37,125 nt of DNA, taken from positions 1 through 37,125 of the forward strand of contig NZ_LBMW01000063.1 of the NCBI RefSeq assembly GCF_026168105.1, written 5' to 3'. Every line of letters begins with the position of its first letter. Positions within the stretch are counted from its first letter, which is position 1. Origin of the DNA: Streptomyces hygroscopicus (lineage in GTDB: Bacteria; Actinomycetota; Actinomycetes; Streptomycetales; Streptomycetaceae). Under the pieces are notes generated by a model, which saw only the letters and a program-made list of their open reading frames with translations, was not told where the DNA came from and searched no databases. Positions 23,669-31,219 of the stretch are shown piece after piece. The translations under genes were made by a program, and so were the position numbers.

Positions 23669-23733
23669 GCGTGGATCCTCGTGCGTTTGTGCGATGACGG
23701 CTTGTTGGGAAGGGGCCCTTTATGACACAACAC

Positions 23734-23764
23734 GGGGTGGGTACCTCCCGTGCGTACCCACCCC
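23734..23764 (-). terminator. Hairpin after the second WXG100 gene
   Basis: ggggtgggtac (23734-23744) pairs perfectly with gtacccacccc (23754-23764). On the minus strand it follows the stop of the 23786 gene by about 20 bases and precedes TTGTGTCATAAAG. It probably separates the abundant esx message from the toxin operon. Confidence 0.65.
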
Positions 23765-23785
23765 GGTGCCCTCAACCGGCCCGGC

Positions 23786-24091
23786 TCACTCGAAGTAGCT
23801 GGCCGCCTTGAGGTCACCGCCGCGGTAGTCACCGCCGGCCTGGTGGACCTTCTGCCCGATCGAGTGCAGCGCGTTGTGGATGGCGGTGGCGTGGTCGTCC
23901 CACTTCTTCGACTTCCGCTGGAAGGAGTCGTACGCTTCGCCACTCCAGCCCTCGGCGACGTCGAGAACGCCCTTCTTGAGCTGGCCGAGATCACTCTCGA
24001 GCTGCTTGGCCAGGTTGCCGAGTTCCGTGGCGAGCGCGTCCAGGACTCCGTACTTGACGGCAAGGTCCTGAAGGTGTGGCGTGCCGGTCAT
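23786..24091 (-). CDS. WXG100 family protein (EsxA/EsxB-type), 101 residues
   Basis: It has the two-helix hairpin of the WXG100/ESAT-6 family with the turn WSG (W49-G51) in VAEGWSGEAYDSFQRK. The helices flank it (LEDLGQLKK-type before, KWDDHATAIHNALHSIG after). It is predicted to pair with the 24157 product and to be exported as a heterodimer through EccC. The ATG at 24091 has GAGGAAG upstream. In S. coelicolor the EsxA/EsxB pair is known to be secreted and needed for sporulation. Which of the two is EsxA or EsxB I cannot decide. Confidence 0.9.
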   Translation of the reverse strand: MTGTPHLQDLAVKYGVLDALATELGNLAKQLESDLGQLKKGVLDVAEGWSGEAYDSFQRKSKKWDDHATAIHNALHSIGQKVHQAGGDYRGGDLKAASYFE

Positions 24092-24156
24092 GTCTTCCTC
24101 ATCTCCTTGGAGGACTGGAAAGGGACCTCGCGGACCGGGGTGCGGCCCAGGGCCCG

Positions 24157-24495
24157 TCAGTAGTAGTTGAGCGCCGAGGTCTTCGCACCGAGGTCAACTT
24201 CGACGTTCGAGATCGTCGAGTGGAGTTCGTCCTCGAGCTTGTTCTTGTCCGACTTGGTGAGGTGGACGCCCTCGAGGAAGTCCTCGAGCATGTGCCCGAT
24301 GCCGGCCATGTGCTCGTTGATCTCGTGCTGCTTCTGCTTGAACGCGTTGGCGCCGTGCCCCGTCCAGTTGGCCTCGATCATGTCGATCGTCCCCTGGAGG
24401 CGGCGGACCTGGTTCTTGATCGACTCGTAGCGGTCCAGAACGTTCGTCTGCAGCTTATGTGCATGTGCATCATCAAACTTACGGCCGTCAGCCAT
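24157..24495 (-). CDS. WXG100 family protein (EsxA/EsxB-type), 112 residues
   Basis: The WXG turn is WTG (W44-G46) in MIEANWTGHGANAFKQKQ. Two amphipathic helices flank it, and a longer C-terminal tail (after residue 75: LTKSDKNKLEDELH) is typical of the partner subunit that carries the export signal. ATG at 24495 with GGGGAG seven to eight bases upstream. It lies 65 bases before the second WXG100 gene, so the two form a bicistronic pair. An unusual palindrome (24540-24563) lies upstream. Confidence 0.9.
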   Translation of the reverse strand: MADGRKFDDAHAHKLQTNVLDRYESIKNQVRRLQGTIDMIEANWTGHGANAFKQKQHEINEHMAGIGHMLEDFLEGVHLTKSDKNKLEDELHSTISNVEVDLGAKTSALNYY

Positions 24496-24539
24496 TTCGG
24501 CACTCCCCTTCGTGAGAGCTGTGGTTCGTCTTTCTGCGC

Positions 24540-24563
24540 ATGCATCACCACGTGGCGATGCAT
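24540..24563. promoter_or_regulatory. 24-base palindrome upstream of the esx pair
   Basis: Arms of twelve bases pair at 11 of 12 positions, centred on ccacgtgg (the outer part reads atgcatc and gatgcat). It lies in the 92-base gap between mycosin 1 and the first WXG100 gene, so it could be an operator for esx expression or a transcript hairpin. Confidence 0.45.
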
Positions 24564-24587
24564 TCGGTTACGTCCGTGGGTGGGTCG

Positions 24588-25808
24588 TCACGCACCTCGT
24601 CGTGAGCGAACGACCGCGAAGGCGGCGCCGCCGATCACCAGCACGGCTGCCGCGGCTCCGACGACCACCCACACCATCGTGTCGTCGGAAGACTTCGAGC
24701 TTGATCCTGCCGCTGAAGTCCCGCCGCCTGTAGTGGTTTTCGAGGGCTGTGACGAGGTTGGAGCAGAAGCGGAAGTCTGGGCTTCCGGGTCATCGGCGTT
24801 CTGCTTGGCCAGCGGGTCGCTGTTGGCCGGGCCGGGGTTGTAGCTGCTGTCCTCCAGCACCTTGCGGGGACGGACCAGGCCGTAGCCGAGGTAGACACTG
24901 GGCTTGTCCGCGGGCCAGCTGCGACTGGCCGTGTCGATCAGACTGCGGAGGACCTGGTTGGCCGTCCAGTCGGGGTGAGCGGACCAGATGAGGGCGGCGG
25001 AGGCGGAGGTGATGGCGGTGGCGGCGCTGGTTCCCGCGCCGTTGCAGTACGCCTTGAACGTGGTGTCGCACCAGGCCGGGACGTCGAGACCGGGCGCTGA
25101 CAAATCCACGTAGTCGCCGTGCTGGGAGAACTTGCCGACCTTGCCCGTCTCATCTGCTGCAGCGACGCCGACGACGTAAGGGTACGCGGCTGGATAGTCG
25201 ATGGTCTTCGCTGTTGCCGCGTCGTTGCCGACGGCGGCAAACATCAACTTGCCCTTGGATTGGGCATACTTTACTGCGGTTTCCTCGTCAGAATTATCGC
25301 CGGGGCTGCCGAATGACATGCTAATGATCTTGGCATCGCTGTCAGCGGCCGCCCTGATCGCCGCCGCTATTGTTGAGGTTTTCGCTCTCTCGTTCTTGTC
25401 CTTCAGAGCGTCGACCGCGATCCGAAACGGCACGATCTTTGCACCTGGCGCAAGGCCTTTCAGGCCGCCGCCAGAACCTGTGCCGGCGATCAGTTCCGCC
25501 ATGGTTGTTCCGTGGCCCATGTAGTCCTTGGTGACGTGATACGAGACCGCGGTCGGCACCTCGTCGGCAAGCACCTGCCCCTTCAGGGAAGAAGTCGAAG
25601 GGTTGACACCGGAATCTATGACGGCCACCTTCACGCCTTTGCCGGTACTCACCTTCCACATCTGATCGGCCTGCATCGCCGACAGGTACCACTCCTGCGA
25701 CTGGACGTCGTCTGCCGCCGCGGTCGGGGCGAGGCCCACCGACAGAACCACCAGAGCACCGAGCGCTGAAAGCGCGGTGGTCGCCCGTCCCCTGCTCCCT
25801 GACAACAT
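24588..25808 (-). CDS. mycP: Mycosin 1 (S8 subtilisin-type T7SS protease)
   Basis: The product has 406 residues. It has a signal peptide (ending AAADD, about 33), a catalytic triad D65 (VAVIDSG), H99 (MGHGTTMA) and S261 (AGTSAAT), and oxyanion Asn195 (AAVGND). A Ser/Thr-rich linker and one C-terminal membrane helix (about 374-397, MVWVVVGAAAAVLVIGG) end in basic residues. The protease domain faces the outside. Mycosins both stabilise the secretion complex and cleave substrates. It sits immediately upstream of the esx pair. The middle of the gene is visibly richer in A/T than neighbours, unlike mycosin 2. Start ATG at 25808. Confidence 0.9.
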   Translation of the reverse strand: MLSGSRGRATTALSALGALVVLSVGLAPTAAADDVQSQEWYLSAMQADQMWKVSTGKGVKVAVIDSGVNPSTSSLKGQVLADEVPTAVSYHVTKDYMGHGTTMAELIAGTGSGGGLKGLAPGAKIVPFRIAVDALKDKNERAKTSTIAAAIRAAADSDAKIISMSFGSPGDNSDEETAVKYAQSKGKLMFAAVGNDAATAKTIDYPAAYPYVVGVAAADETGKVGKFSQHGDYVDLSAPGLDVPAWCDTTFKAYCNGAGTSAATAITSASAALIWSAHPDWTANQVLRSLIDTASRSWPADKPSVYLGYGLVRPRKVLEDSSYNPGPANSDPLAKQNADDPEAQTSASAPTSSQPSKTTTGGGTSAAGSSSKSSDDTMVWVVVGAAAAVLVIGGAAFAVVRSRRGA

Positions 25809-25835
25809 GCCTGTGTACGTCCTCGTTCTTTTCGG

Positions 25836-27596
25836 TCAGTCGGTTGCCGACGGCTCGTCGCGTCGTTGCTTGCGGGACGAACCCTTCCCGTCCCGGACCG
25901 ATCGCTCGTCTCGCGACGGTCCCTTGCCCCCGGCACGTCCGGATCCGCGGTTGCCGATGGGCGCACGCTCCGGGCCGGTGTCGGCCGCGGTGAACGCACT
26001 CTTCCTGGCTCCGGAAGACTTGCTCTTGGCCGTACCGACGACGCCGTCCGAGGCGCTCGCGGATCGGCGCGTTGTCTGCCCACCAGCCGTACCCTCCTGC
26101 TGAGCAGCTCCGATCACCCCCCGTCGGCCGAGACCCTCGCTCCCCCTCGGCGCCTTGGATGCGGCCTCACCGCCGATCACCGTGCCGCGAGGAATCCTGG
26201 AGCCGGTCGCGCCCTGCGCCGCTTCCGTGGTGGGCTTCCCGCCGACCACGCCTCCGGTGCGTGCCGCGCCGGTCGCGCCCGTACCGCCGACACGTCCGAT
26301 CGGCGTACTGCCAACGCGTCCAGCCGGCGTACCGCCGACCTTCGGTATTCCGCCGGTCACGCTTCGTCCCGTAGGAGTCTTGCCCACCGCTGAGGCGGGC
26401 CCGCGGAGGCCCGTTTCACCGGAAGCCTCAGCCCGACCGACCGGGCCCAGGGGCCCGCGCGTTTGCCCCAAGGGCCCGCGCGCTCCCGACGTTTCGCCGG
26501 CCGGATCGGCAACCCGCCCCAGCAGCGGGCCTCTGGTTCCACCCGCTCGCCCGAACCCAGGCGTGCGCCCGGTGGGCACACCAATGGCGGGGGGTATGGG
26601 ACCGGTGGCGAAGGGAGGAGTCGGTCCCCCGGAGCCCACGCTGGGGCCGGTCACAGTCGGTGGCGTGACGGTGGGCGCAGGCTGCGCGGTCACCGGCGGT
26701 AGCGTGCCGACACTGTCGATGTTCGTGCCCACATGCTGGTCCGCATGTGCAACAGAGTCGTGCAGCTTCTTCGAAGGCTCCAGAGTCTCCTCCGGAACCC
26801 GCCCGACCGTGGTGTCCACGGACTGATGGCGCATGGTTCCCGATTCACGAGCAGCCGGGCCGGCAGCCGCAAGACGAGCCGTGCCTCCCTCGCTCGGTGG
26901 CTCCACCTCGCGGAGCGTCACCGGCCTCGGCACCCCCACATCCGGCATCGGACCAAACGTAGGCACCTGCTGTGCCCGCAGCGACTCCTCCGACACCGCG
27001 TAGAACGACGCCAACCGGTTCATCTGGTTGATCGCCTCTTGCCGGTGTCCCTCGACCTTCAGTGCCGCCTGGTACTCGGTGTTGCTGTCGACCTGTGCGA
27101 CAACCGGAAAGTCCTGGACGTCCTTGGCCATGAGCCTGTCGTCGCGCGGCGGCATGGACTTGCGTACGGACGCGAGGCCCGAGCCCGCGGCGGTGATCTG
27201 CGTGCCCACGTGCTCGGCGAAGGTGGCGATGCCGCGCGCGGTGTTGACGAGGTTGTTGCTCCAGTCGCGGAACGCGTTGCCCGACGCGCCCTCCCACTGG
27301 ACGCGGCCTATGTGGCCGCCGAGTTCGTCGGCGGCGTCGTTGATCGCGTCCCGGGCGTCCCACAGTGCCCTGCCCGCAGTCTCCAGGTGCTCCGGATTTG
27401 CGGACTCGACCATGTCGATCATGTCGTTCAGGCGGTGCTTCTCGAAGCTCGTCTTGCCGAAGCGAATGCCCGGAGCGAGGCCGAAGGGGCTCAGCGCCTG
27501 CGACGTGACCATGACAGCGTCGATGGCGCCGACCTCGGCGTCGGCCTGGCCCAGTTCCGCCTTGTGTGGATCCTGCTGCTTCTGGTTGTCGCCCAT
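25836..27596 (-). CDS. Long WXG/PPE-like T7SS protein with Gly/Arg/Thr-rich tail
   Basis: The product has 586 residues. An N-terminal helical region (1-210) has the turn VQWEGASGNAFRDW (W101-G103). After about residue 220 the protein becomes a disordered Pro/Gly/Thr/Arg-rich tail (TRGPLLGRV, RGPLGQTRG, a basic C-terminus with KGPSRDERS). The N-terminus fits a T7SS substrate or partner of EspB/PPE type; the long basic tail has no enzyme motif. The start ATG at 27596 overlaps the upstream stop (TGATG). Known mycobacterial counterparts form secreted or pore-like assemblies, but the present role is inferred. Confidence 0.75.
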   Translation of the reverse strand: MGDNQKQQDPHKAELGQADAEVGAIDAVMVTSQALSPFGLAPGIRFGKTSFEKHRLNDMIDMVESANPEHLETAGRALWDARDAINDAADELGGHIGRVQWEGASGNAFRDWSNNLVNTARGIATFAEHVGTQITAAGSGLASVRKSMPPRDDRLMAKDVQDFPVVAQVDSNTEYQAALKVEGHRQEAINQMNRLASFYAVSEESLRAQQVPTFGPMPDVGVPRPVTLREVEPPSEGGTARLAAAGPAARESGTMRHQSVDTTVGRVPEETLEPSKKLHDSVAHADQHVGTNIDSVGTLPPVTAQPAPTVTPPTVTGPSVGSGGPTPPFATGPIPPAIGVPTGRTPGFGRAGGTRGPLLGRVADPAGETSGARGPLGQTRGPLGPVGRAEASGETGLRGPASAVGKTPTGRSVTGGIPKVGGTPAGRVGSTPIGRVGGTGATGAARTGGVVGGKPTTEAAQGATGSRIPRGTVIGGEAASKAPRGSEGLGRRGVIGAAQQEGTAGGQTTRRSASASDGVVGTAKSKSSGARKSAFTAADTGPERAPIGNRGSGRAGGKGPSRDERSVRDGKGSSRKQRRDEPSATD

Positions 27597-28069
27597 CAGT
27601 ACCCTGCCTTGGCCTGATCACCGTTCGAGTGCTGCACGTCGCTCTGCGCGGCTGCGTGCTGCTGGTTGACCTCGGTCCGGATCTCCCAGAACCGGCGCCT
27701 GAGGTCCTCCTCGAGGTTGTCGAAGCCGATGTCCGCGCCCTGCACGGCTATTTGAAGGGCCTCGATCTGCAGTCGCAGCGTCTTGGAGAGCGTCGTGATG
27801 TGCTCGTGGACGCGCTCGTACTCCGTGTGAAGACCGGTGGCCTCGGCGAAGTCCCCCGTACCGCTGAACGAAGGCCGGGAGATGGTGTGGGCCGCGACCT
27901 TCGCCGAACTGCCCGCCGATCCTTCGAAGTTCGCCAGGAGGCCGTCCACACGCTTCTTGAAGGTCTTGAGCGCCTCCAGACCGCGCCTGAGGTCGGCGCC
28001 CCCTCCCGCGTCCGCAGGAAGCACGATGCGTATCCCCCGTTCCCCGTTTCCGTCGCTCGCTTCGGGCAA
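27596..28069 (-). CDS. Helical T7SS partner protein without WXG turn, unknown
   Basis: The product has 157 residues. Helix-rich segments (GLEALKTFKKRVDGLLANFEG; YERVHEHITTLSKTLRLQIEALQIAVQGADIGFDNLEEDLRRRF) form a hairpin-like coiled pattern but lack a WXG turn. The stop overlaps the start of the WXG/PPE-like gene. The start used is TTG at 28069; a GTG at 28024 is an alternative. It could be the heterodimer partner of the 586-residue protein. This is inferred from overlap and helical pattern. Confidence 0.65.
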   Translation of the reverse strand: MPEASDGNGERGIRIVLPADAGGGADLRRGLEALKTFKKRVDGLLANFEGSAGSSAKVAAHTISRPSFSGTGDFAEATGLHTEYERVHEHITTLSKTLRLQIEALQIAVQGADIGFDNLEEDLRRRFWEIRTEVNQQHAAAQSDVQHSNGDQAKAGY

Positions 28070-28105
28070 CCACGCCCTTCAAGCGTTCATCTTCGCAACG
28101 TGACC

Positions 28106-28134
28106 ACTCTAGTCACCGCCACTGACAGCCCCAA
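28106..28134 (-). promoter_or_regulatory. Candidate promoter of the mycosin 1/esx block
   Basis: On the minus strand TTGGGG (28134-28129) and TAGAGT (28111-28106) are separated by 17 bases. The -10 lies inside a short inverted repeat, gtgac (28100-28104) and gtcac (28112-28116). The gene starts about 37 bases downstream. The -35 is weak. Confidence 0.45.
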
Positions 28135-28223
28135 CTGCCCTATGCAACAACCGTGCTACCGATGACCAAAGCTTCACCCTTCATTCACAGCACACGGCCT
28201 TGCCGACCTCGACCCCCGTGCGG

Positions 28224-29483
28224 CTAGTCGGCCCCGACGAGCCGTCTGCTCCTGCGGCGCGCGTCACGGATCGCCACCGCCGCGCCGCCGAGCCCCGCCA
28301 CCAATACCGCCGCGCCCACCGCCACATACGTCGCCAGGCGTGCATTGCGTTCATCGGCGGTTTCGCCGAGATGGAGCGTGGCGGGAGTCGGAGCCTCGGC
28401 CTGGGAGAGGCCGTCGTGCGGGTCGGGGGCTTCGATCGGGTGGTCGTCGTCCGTGACCGCTTGGACCGGGTCGACGACGCCCCAGCCGACGAGACGGTCG
28501 TGGCCTGCGACCGAGCGTTCCGCGGTCTGCTCGATCTGGGCGACGATCTCGCGTGCGGTCCAGTTCGGGTGCTTCGCCTTGATCAGCGCCGCGACTCCGG
28601 CCACGTACGGTGCGGAGAAGCTCGTACCGTTGTCGGAGCAGTGACCGCCCCGGGGAACGGTGGAGATCATGTCGACACCCGGGGCCGCGACACCCACGAA
28701 CTCGCCGGACTGGGAGAAGGACGCGCGCTCGTTGTTGCGGTCCGAGGCGGCGACCGCCAGGACCCCCTCGTACGACGCCGGGTAGGTGCGCTTGACGTTG
28801 CCGTCCAGACCGTCGTTGCCCGCGGAGGCGACCACCACTATCTGCTGCGCCAGCGCCTCGTCGATCGCCCGCCTCAGGTCCGGAGCGGGCTCCACGGCGT
28901 TCGAGGTGTCCTGGGAGATGTTGATGACCTGGGCCTTGACCCGGATCGCGTAGCGGATGGCAGTGGCCAGGGTCTCCGCCGTGCCGTCGCCGTCCGCGTC
29001 GTTCTGTTCGATGGGGATGATCGTCGCCTCGGGGGCCAGACCGACGAAACCCGTGCCCGCGGCCGGGCGGGCGGCGATGATGCCCGCCACGCGTGTGCCG
29101 TGGCCGACCGTGTCCGTCGTGCCGTCGGGCTTGCCGCGGTCGATCTTCTCACCCTTGGCGTTCTTCGGTGGAAGGAAGTTGGCTCCGCTCGAGGCGTCCA
29201 CCGCCCTTGTGAGCTGCGGGTTCTTGGTGTCCACGCCGGTGTCGATGACCGCCACCCGCACGCCCTTGCCCTTGGACCGGCTCCAAAGCTCGTCCAGGAG
29301 GACACGTTGCAGGGCCCAAGGGCGGCCGGGGTAGTTCTTACTGGGGAAGGTGCACTGGTCGCCGAAGGAGTCCGCGGTGGCGGGCGGAGCGAGTGCGGCC
29401 GTGGCCGTGACCGTGATCGTGACCAGGGTCGCGATCGATGTCGCCGTGGTACGGAGGGTGCGGGACGAAGGTGCGTACGGCAT
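28224..29483 (-). CDS. mycP: Mycosin 2 (S8 subtilisin-type T7SS protease)
   Basis: The product has 419 residues. The signal peptide ends around residue 37 (PPATAD). The triad is D81 (VAVIDTG), H128 (VGHGTRVAG) and S288 (NGTSFSAPYVAGVAAL), with Asn223 (AGND). Cys44 and Cys282 may form a disulfide, as in known mycosins. A C-terminal membrane helix (about 386-408) is followed by ARRRSRR. It lies 9 bases after eccB (same strand), so it is the canonical MycP of this system. ATG at 29483 with GGGGAG five bases upstream. Confidence 0.93.
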   Translation of the reverse strand: MPYAPSSRTLRTTATSIATLVTITVTATAALAPPATADSFGDQCTFPSKNYPGRPWALQRVLLDELWSRSKGKGVRVAVIDTGVDTKNPQLTRAVDASSGANFLPPKNAKGEKIDRGKPDGTTDTVGHGTRVAGIIAARPAAGTGFVGLAPEATIIPIEQNDADGDGTAETLATAIRYAIRVKAQVINISQDTSNAVEPAPDLRRAIDEALAQQIVVVASAGNDGLDGNVKRTYPASYEGVLAVAASDRNNERASFSQSGEFVGVAAPGVDMISTVPRGGHCSDNGTSFSAPYVAGVAALIKAKHPNWTAREIVAQIEQTAERSVAGHDRLVGWGVVDPVQAVTDDDHPIEAPDPHDGLSQAEAPTPATLHLGETADERNARLATYVAVGAAVLVAGLGGAAVAIRDARRRSRRLVGAD

Positions 29484-29492
29484 TCCGCTCCC

Positions 29493-31022
29493 CTAGGAAC
29501 CCTGCGGCTGGCTCGCCGCCGTCGTCGACAGTCGGGGTCCCGTCGGCAGGAACACGGACCAGGCGGCCGGTATCGGAGCGGGGTCCACATCCGCGTACCC
29601 GAGACGCTTTTGGGCCAGCTGGGCCTCCTGCTGCAACTCCCGGCGCTTCTGGGCCGTCATGCCGATGCCCGCCCCGTTCGAGTCGCTGTCGGCGTTGGAC
29701 TGCATGGCGTAACGCAGGCCGGTGTCGGTGACCAGGAAGATCCCGCCCGCCTTGGTCTCGTTGCCCTGGAACTGGCGGTAGAGCTCGCCCGAGCCGGGGG
29801 TGACGTAAGCGCTGGAGGAACCGGTGGCGAGCGTGGCGGGGAAGTCGGTGCCCGCCCAGGTGCTCAGTGTGGTCGTGCCGTTGCTCCCGTCGACGTCACG
29901 AAGGACGTTGCAGACGGTGTTGCGGCTGCCGTCGGTGAGGCCCGCGTCGTTCACGGCCTTCGGCGTGAGGCTGGGCCACTTGCGGTCCGCGGCGAACGCG
30001 GTCGTGCTGGGCACGAACGCGCCGGCGCTCACGTCGAGTGCCTTGCCCGCCTGGCCGAGGCCGACCAGGTCCCTGCTGTTGAGGAGCAGTTTCGCGGTGA
30101 AGTCCGAGACGGGAGCGACCTTGCCCTGCTCCACCACGTAATACTGCCGGCTGTCACCGTTGGGTGCCCTGAGGACCATGCCGACCTTGTTCGCCTCGGC
30201 AGGCAGGCTGCCCGATATCCCGGCGCCGGCGCCGACCTGCCCGTCGACCTTCGGGAAGGTGACGCGATCACCCTGATGAAGGGTTTCCAGCCACTCCTGG
30301 GACACTTTCTGGGGCTGCCGGCCGGCACCGACGAGGGTGCGCAGCAGCAACTCGTCCTGCCTGTCGACCTCGTACCCCGTGCCGTGCGCGTCCACGATGT
30401 AGCGCGTTCCGTCCGGGCCGGCGACGTACAGCAGCTCGCCGCCCTGCAGCTTCTGCGCGCTGTCCTCGGTCCTGTCCATGTCGCGGGCGGCGAAGACGAA
30501 CGCCGCCTTCTGAATGGAACTGCCGCCCGCGCTCGGACGCTCACAGACCGCCCAGCGCTTCTTGGCACCCGCCTCCTTGTCGGAGGGCAGGCGGTCGGGG
30601 GCGTACGGGATGCCGATGGTGACGCCGTGCGGGATCTTGCCGTTGTCGAGGATCGACTCGTCGACGGTGACCACTTCGCCCTTGCCGTCGTCGAGGAGCA
30701 GTTTGGCCGAGGCCATGTTGAGAACCGGGTGCAGCTGGGTCTTGCCGTCGGTCTTCAGGACGACGTAGCGGGTCGTGGACTTGCTGGCGATGATCACCTT
30801 TTCACCCGGGGTGTCCCACCCCTGGGGCGCGGTCGGCCGGAACATGCCCCACGCCCCGAACACGGCCATGACGACCACCCCGACGATGGTGCTGGGCAGC
30901 ACCGCGCGCAGCGGCCGGGGCGCTGCCTCCTCCGAGCCGTCCGAGGACGACTGCACGAACGATGCCAGCATGCGCCGCTTCGCGAAGGTATAGGCGTTGA
31001 GTTGGTCCCGCCGAGATGCCAT
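29493..31022 (-). CDS. eccB: Type VII secretion protein EccB
   Basis: The 509-residue product is a bitopic membrane component with a large external domain. The family N-terminus MASRRDQLNAYTFAKRRMLA is clear. One transmembrane helix (about 41-61, VLPSTIVGVVVMAVFGAWGMF) follows. The external domain has the repeated beta-alpha segments of EccB and two conserved Cys (WAVCERP; NTVCNVL) able to form a disulfide. A Pro-rich end (SVFLPTGPRLS) completes it. It is 9 bases ahead of mycosin 2 and divergent from eccE. ATG at 31022. Confidence 0.94.
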   Translation of the reverse strand: MASRRDQLNAYTFAKRRMLASFVQSSSDGSEEAAPRPLRAVLPSTIVGVVVMAVFGAWGMFRPTAPQGWDTPGEKVIIASKSTTRYVVLKTDGKTQLHPVLNMASAKLLLDDGKGEVVTVDESILDNGKIPHGVTIGIPYAPDRLPSDKEAGAKKRWAVCERPSAGGSSIQKAAFVFAARDMDRTEDSAQKLQGGELLYVAGPDGTRYIVDAHGTGYEVDRQDELLLRTLVGAGRQPQKVSQEWLETLHQGDRVTFPKVDGQVGAGAGISGSLPAEANKVGMVLRAPNGDSRQYYVVEQGKVAPVSDFTAKLLLNSRDLVGLGQAGKALDVSAGAFVPSTTAFAADRKWPSLTPKAVNDAGLTDGSRNTVCNVLRDVDGSNGTTTLSTWAGTDFPATLATGSSSAYVTPGSGELYRQFQGNETKAGGIFLVTDTGLRYAMQSNADSDSNGAGIGMTAQKRRELQQEAQLAQKRLGYADVDPAPIPAAWSVFLPTGPRLSTTAASQPQGS

Positions 31023-31219
31023 GTGCCCCTGATTCTCCCCGTGTTCCGCCTGGGTGACGGCCGGGGGCCGACGTCCCCCGTCCTCCGTTGTCGGACCGGC
31101 CCCCTACTATGCCTGGTGTCTGATCGGCTTGATGGGGCGGGTAGGGTGCCTGGACCCTCAAGGGTCCTGCGCAGTGGCGGTATTCCAGCGAGTTGTGAGC
31201 ATAGCGGGGGGATGAAGTG
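31023..31219. promoter_or_regulatory. Divergent eccB/eccE promoter region with a 16-base palindrome
   Basis: The sequence ggaccct-ca-agggtcc at 31152-31167 is a perfect palindrome and lies about 50 bases before eccE. Flanking tagggt and agggtg repeats permit alternative stems. No -35/-10 pair is convincing. Confidence 0.4.
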
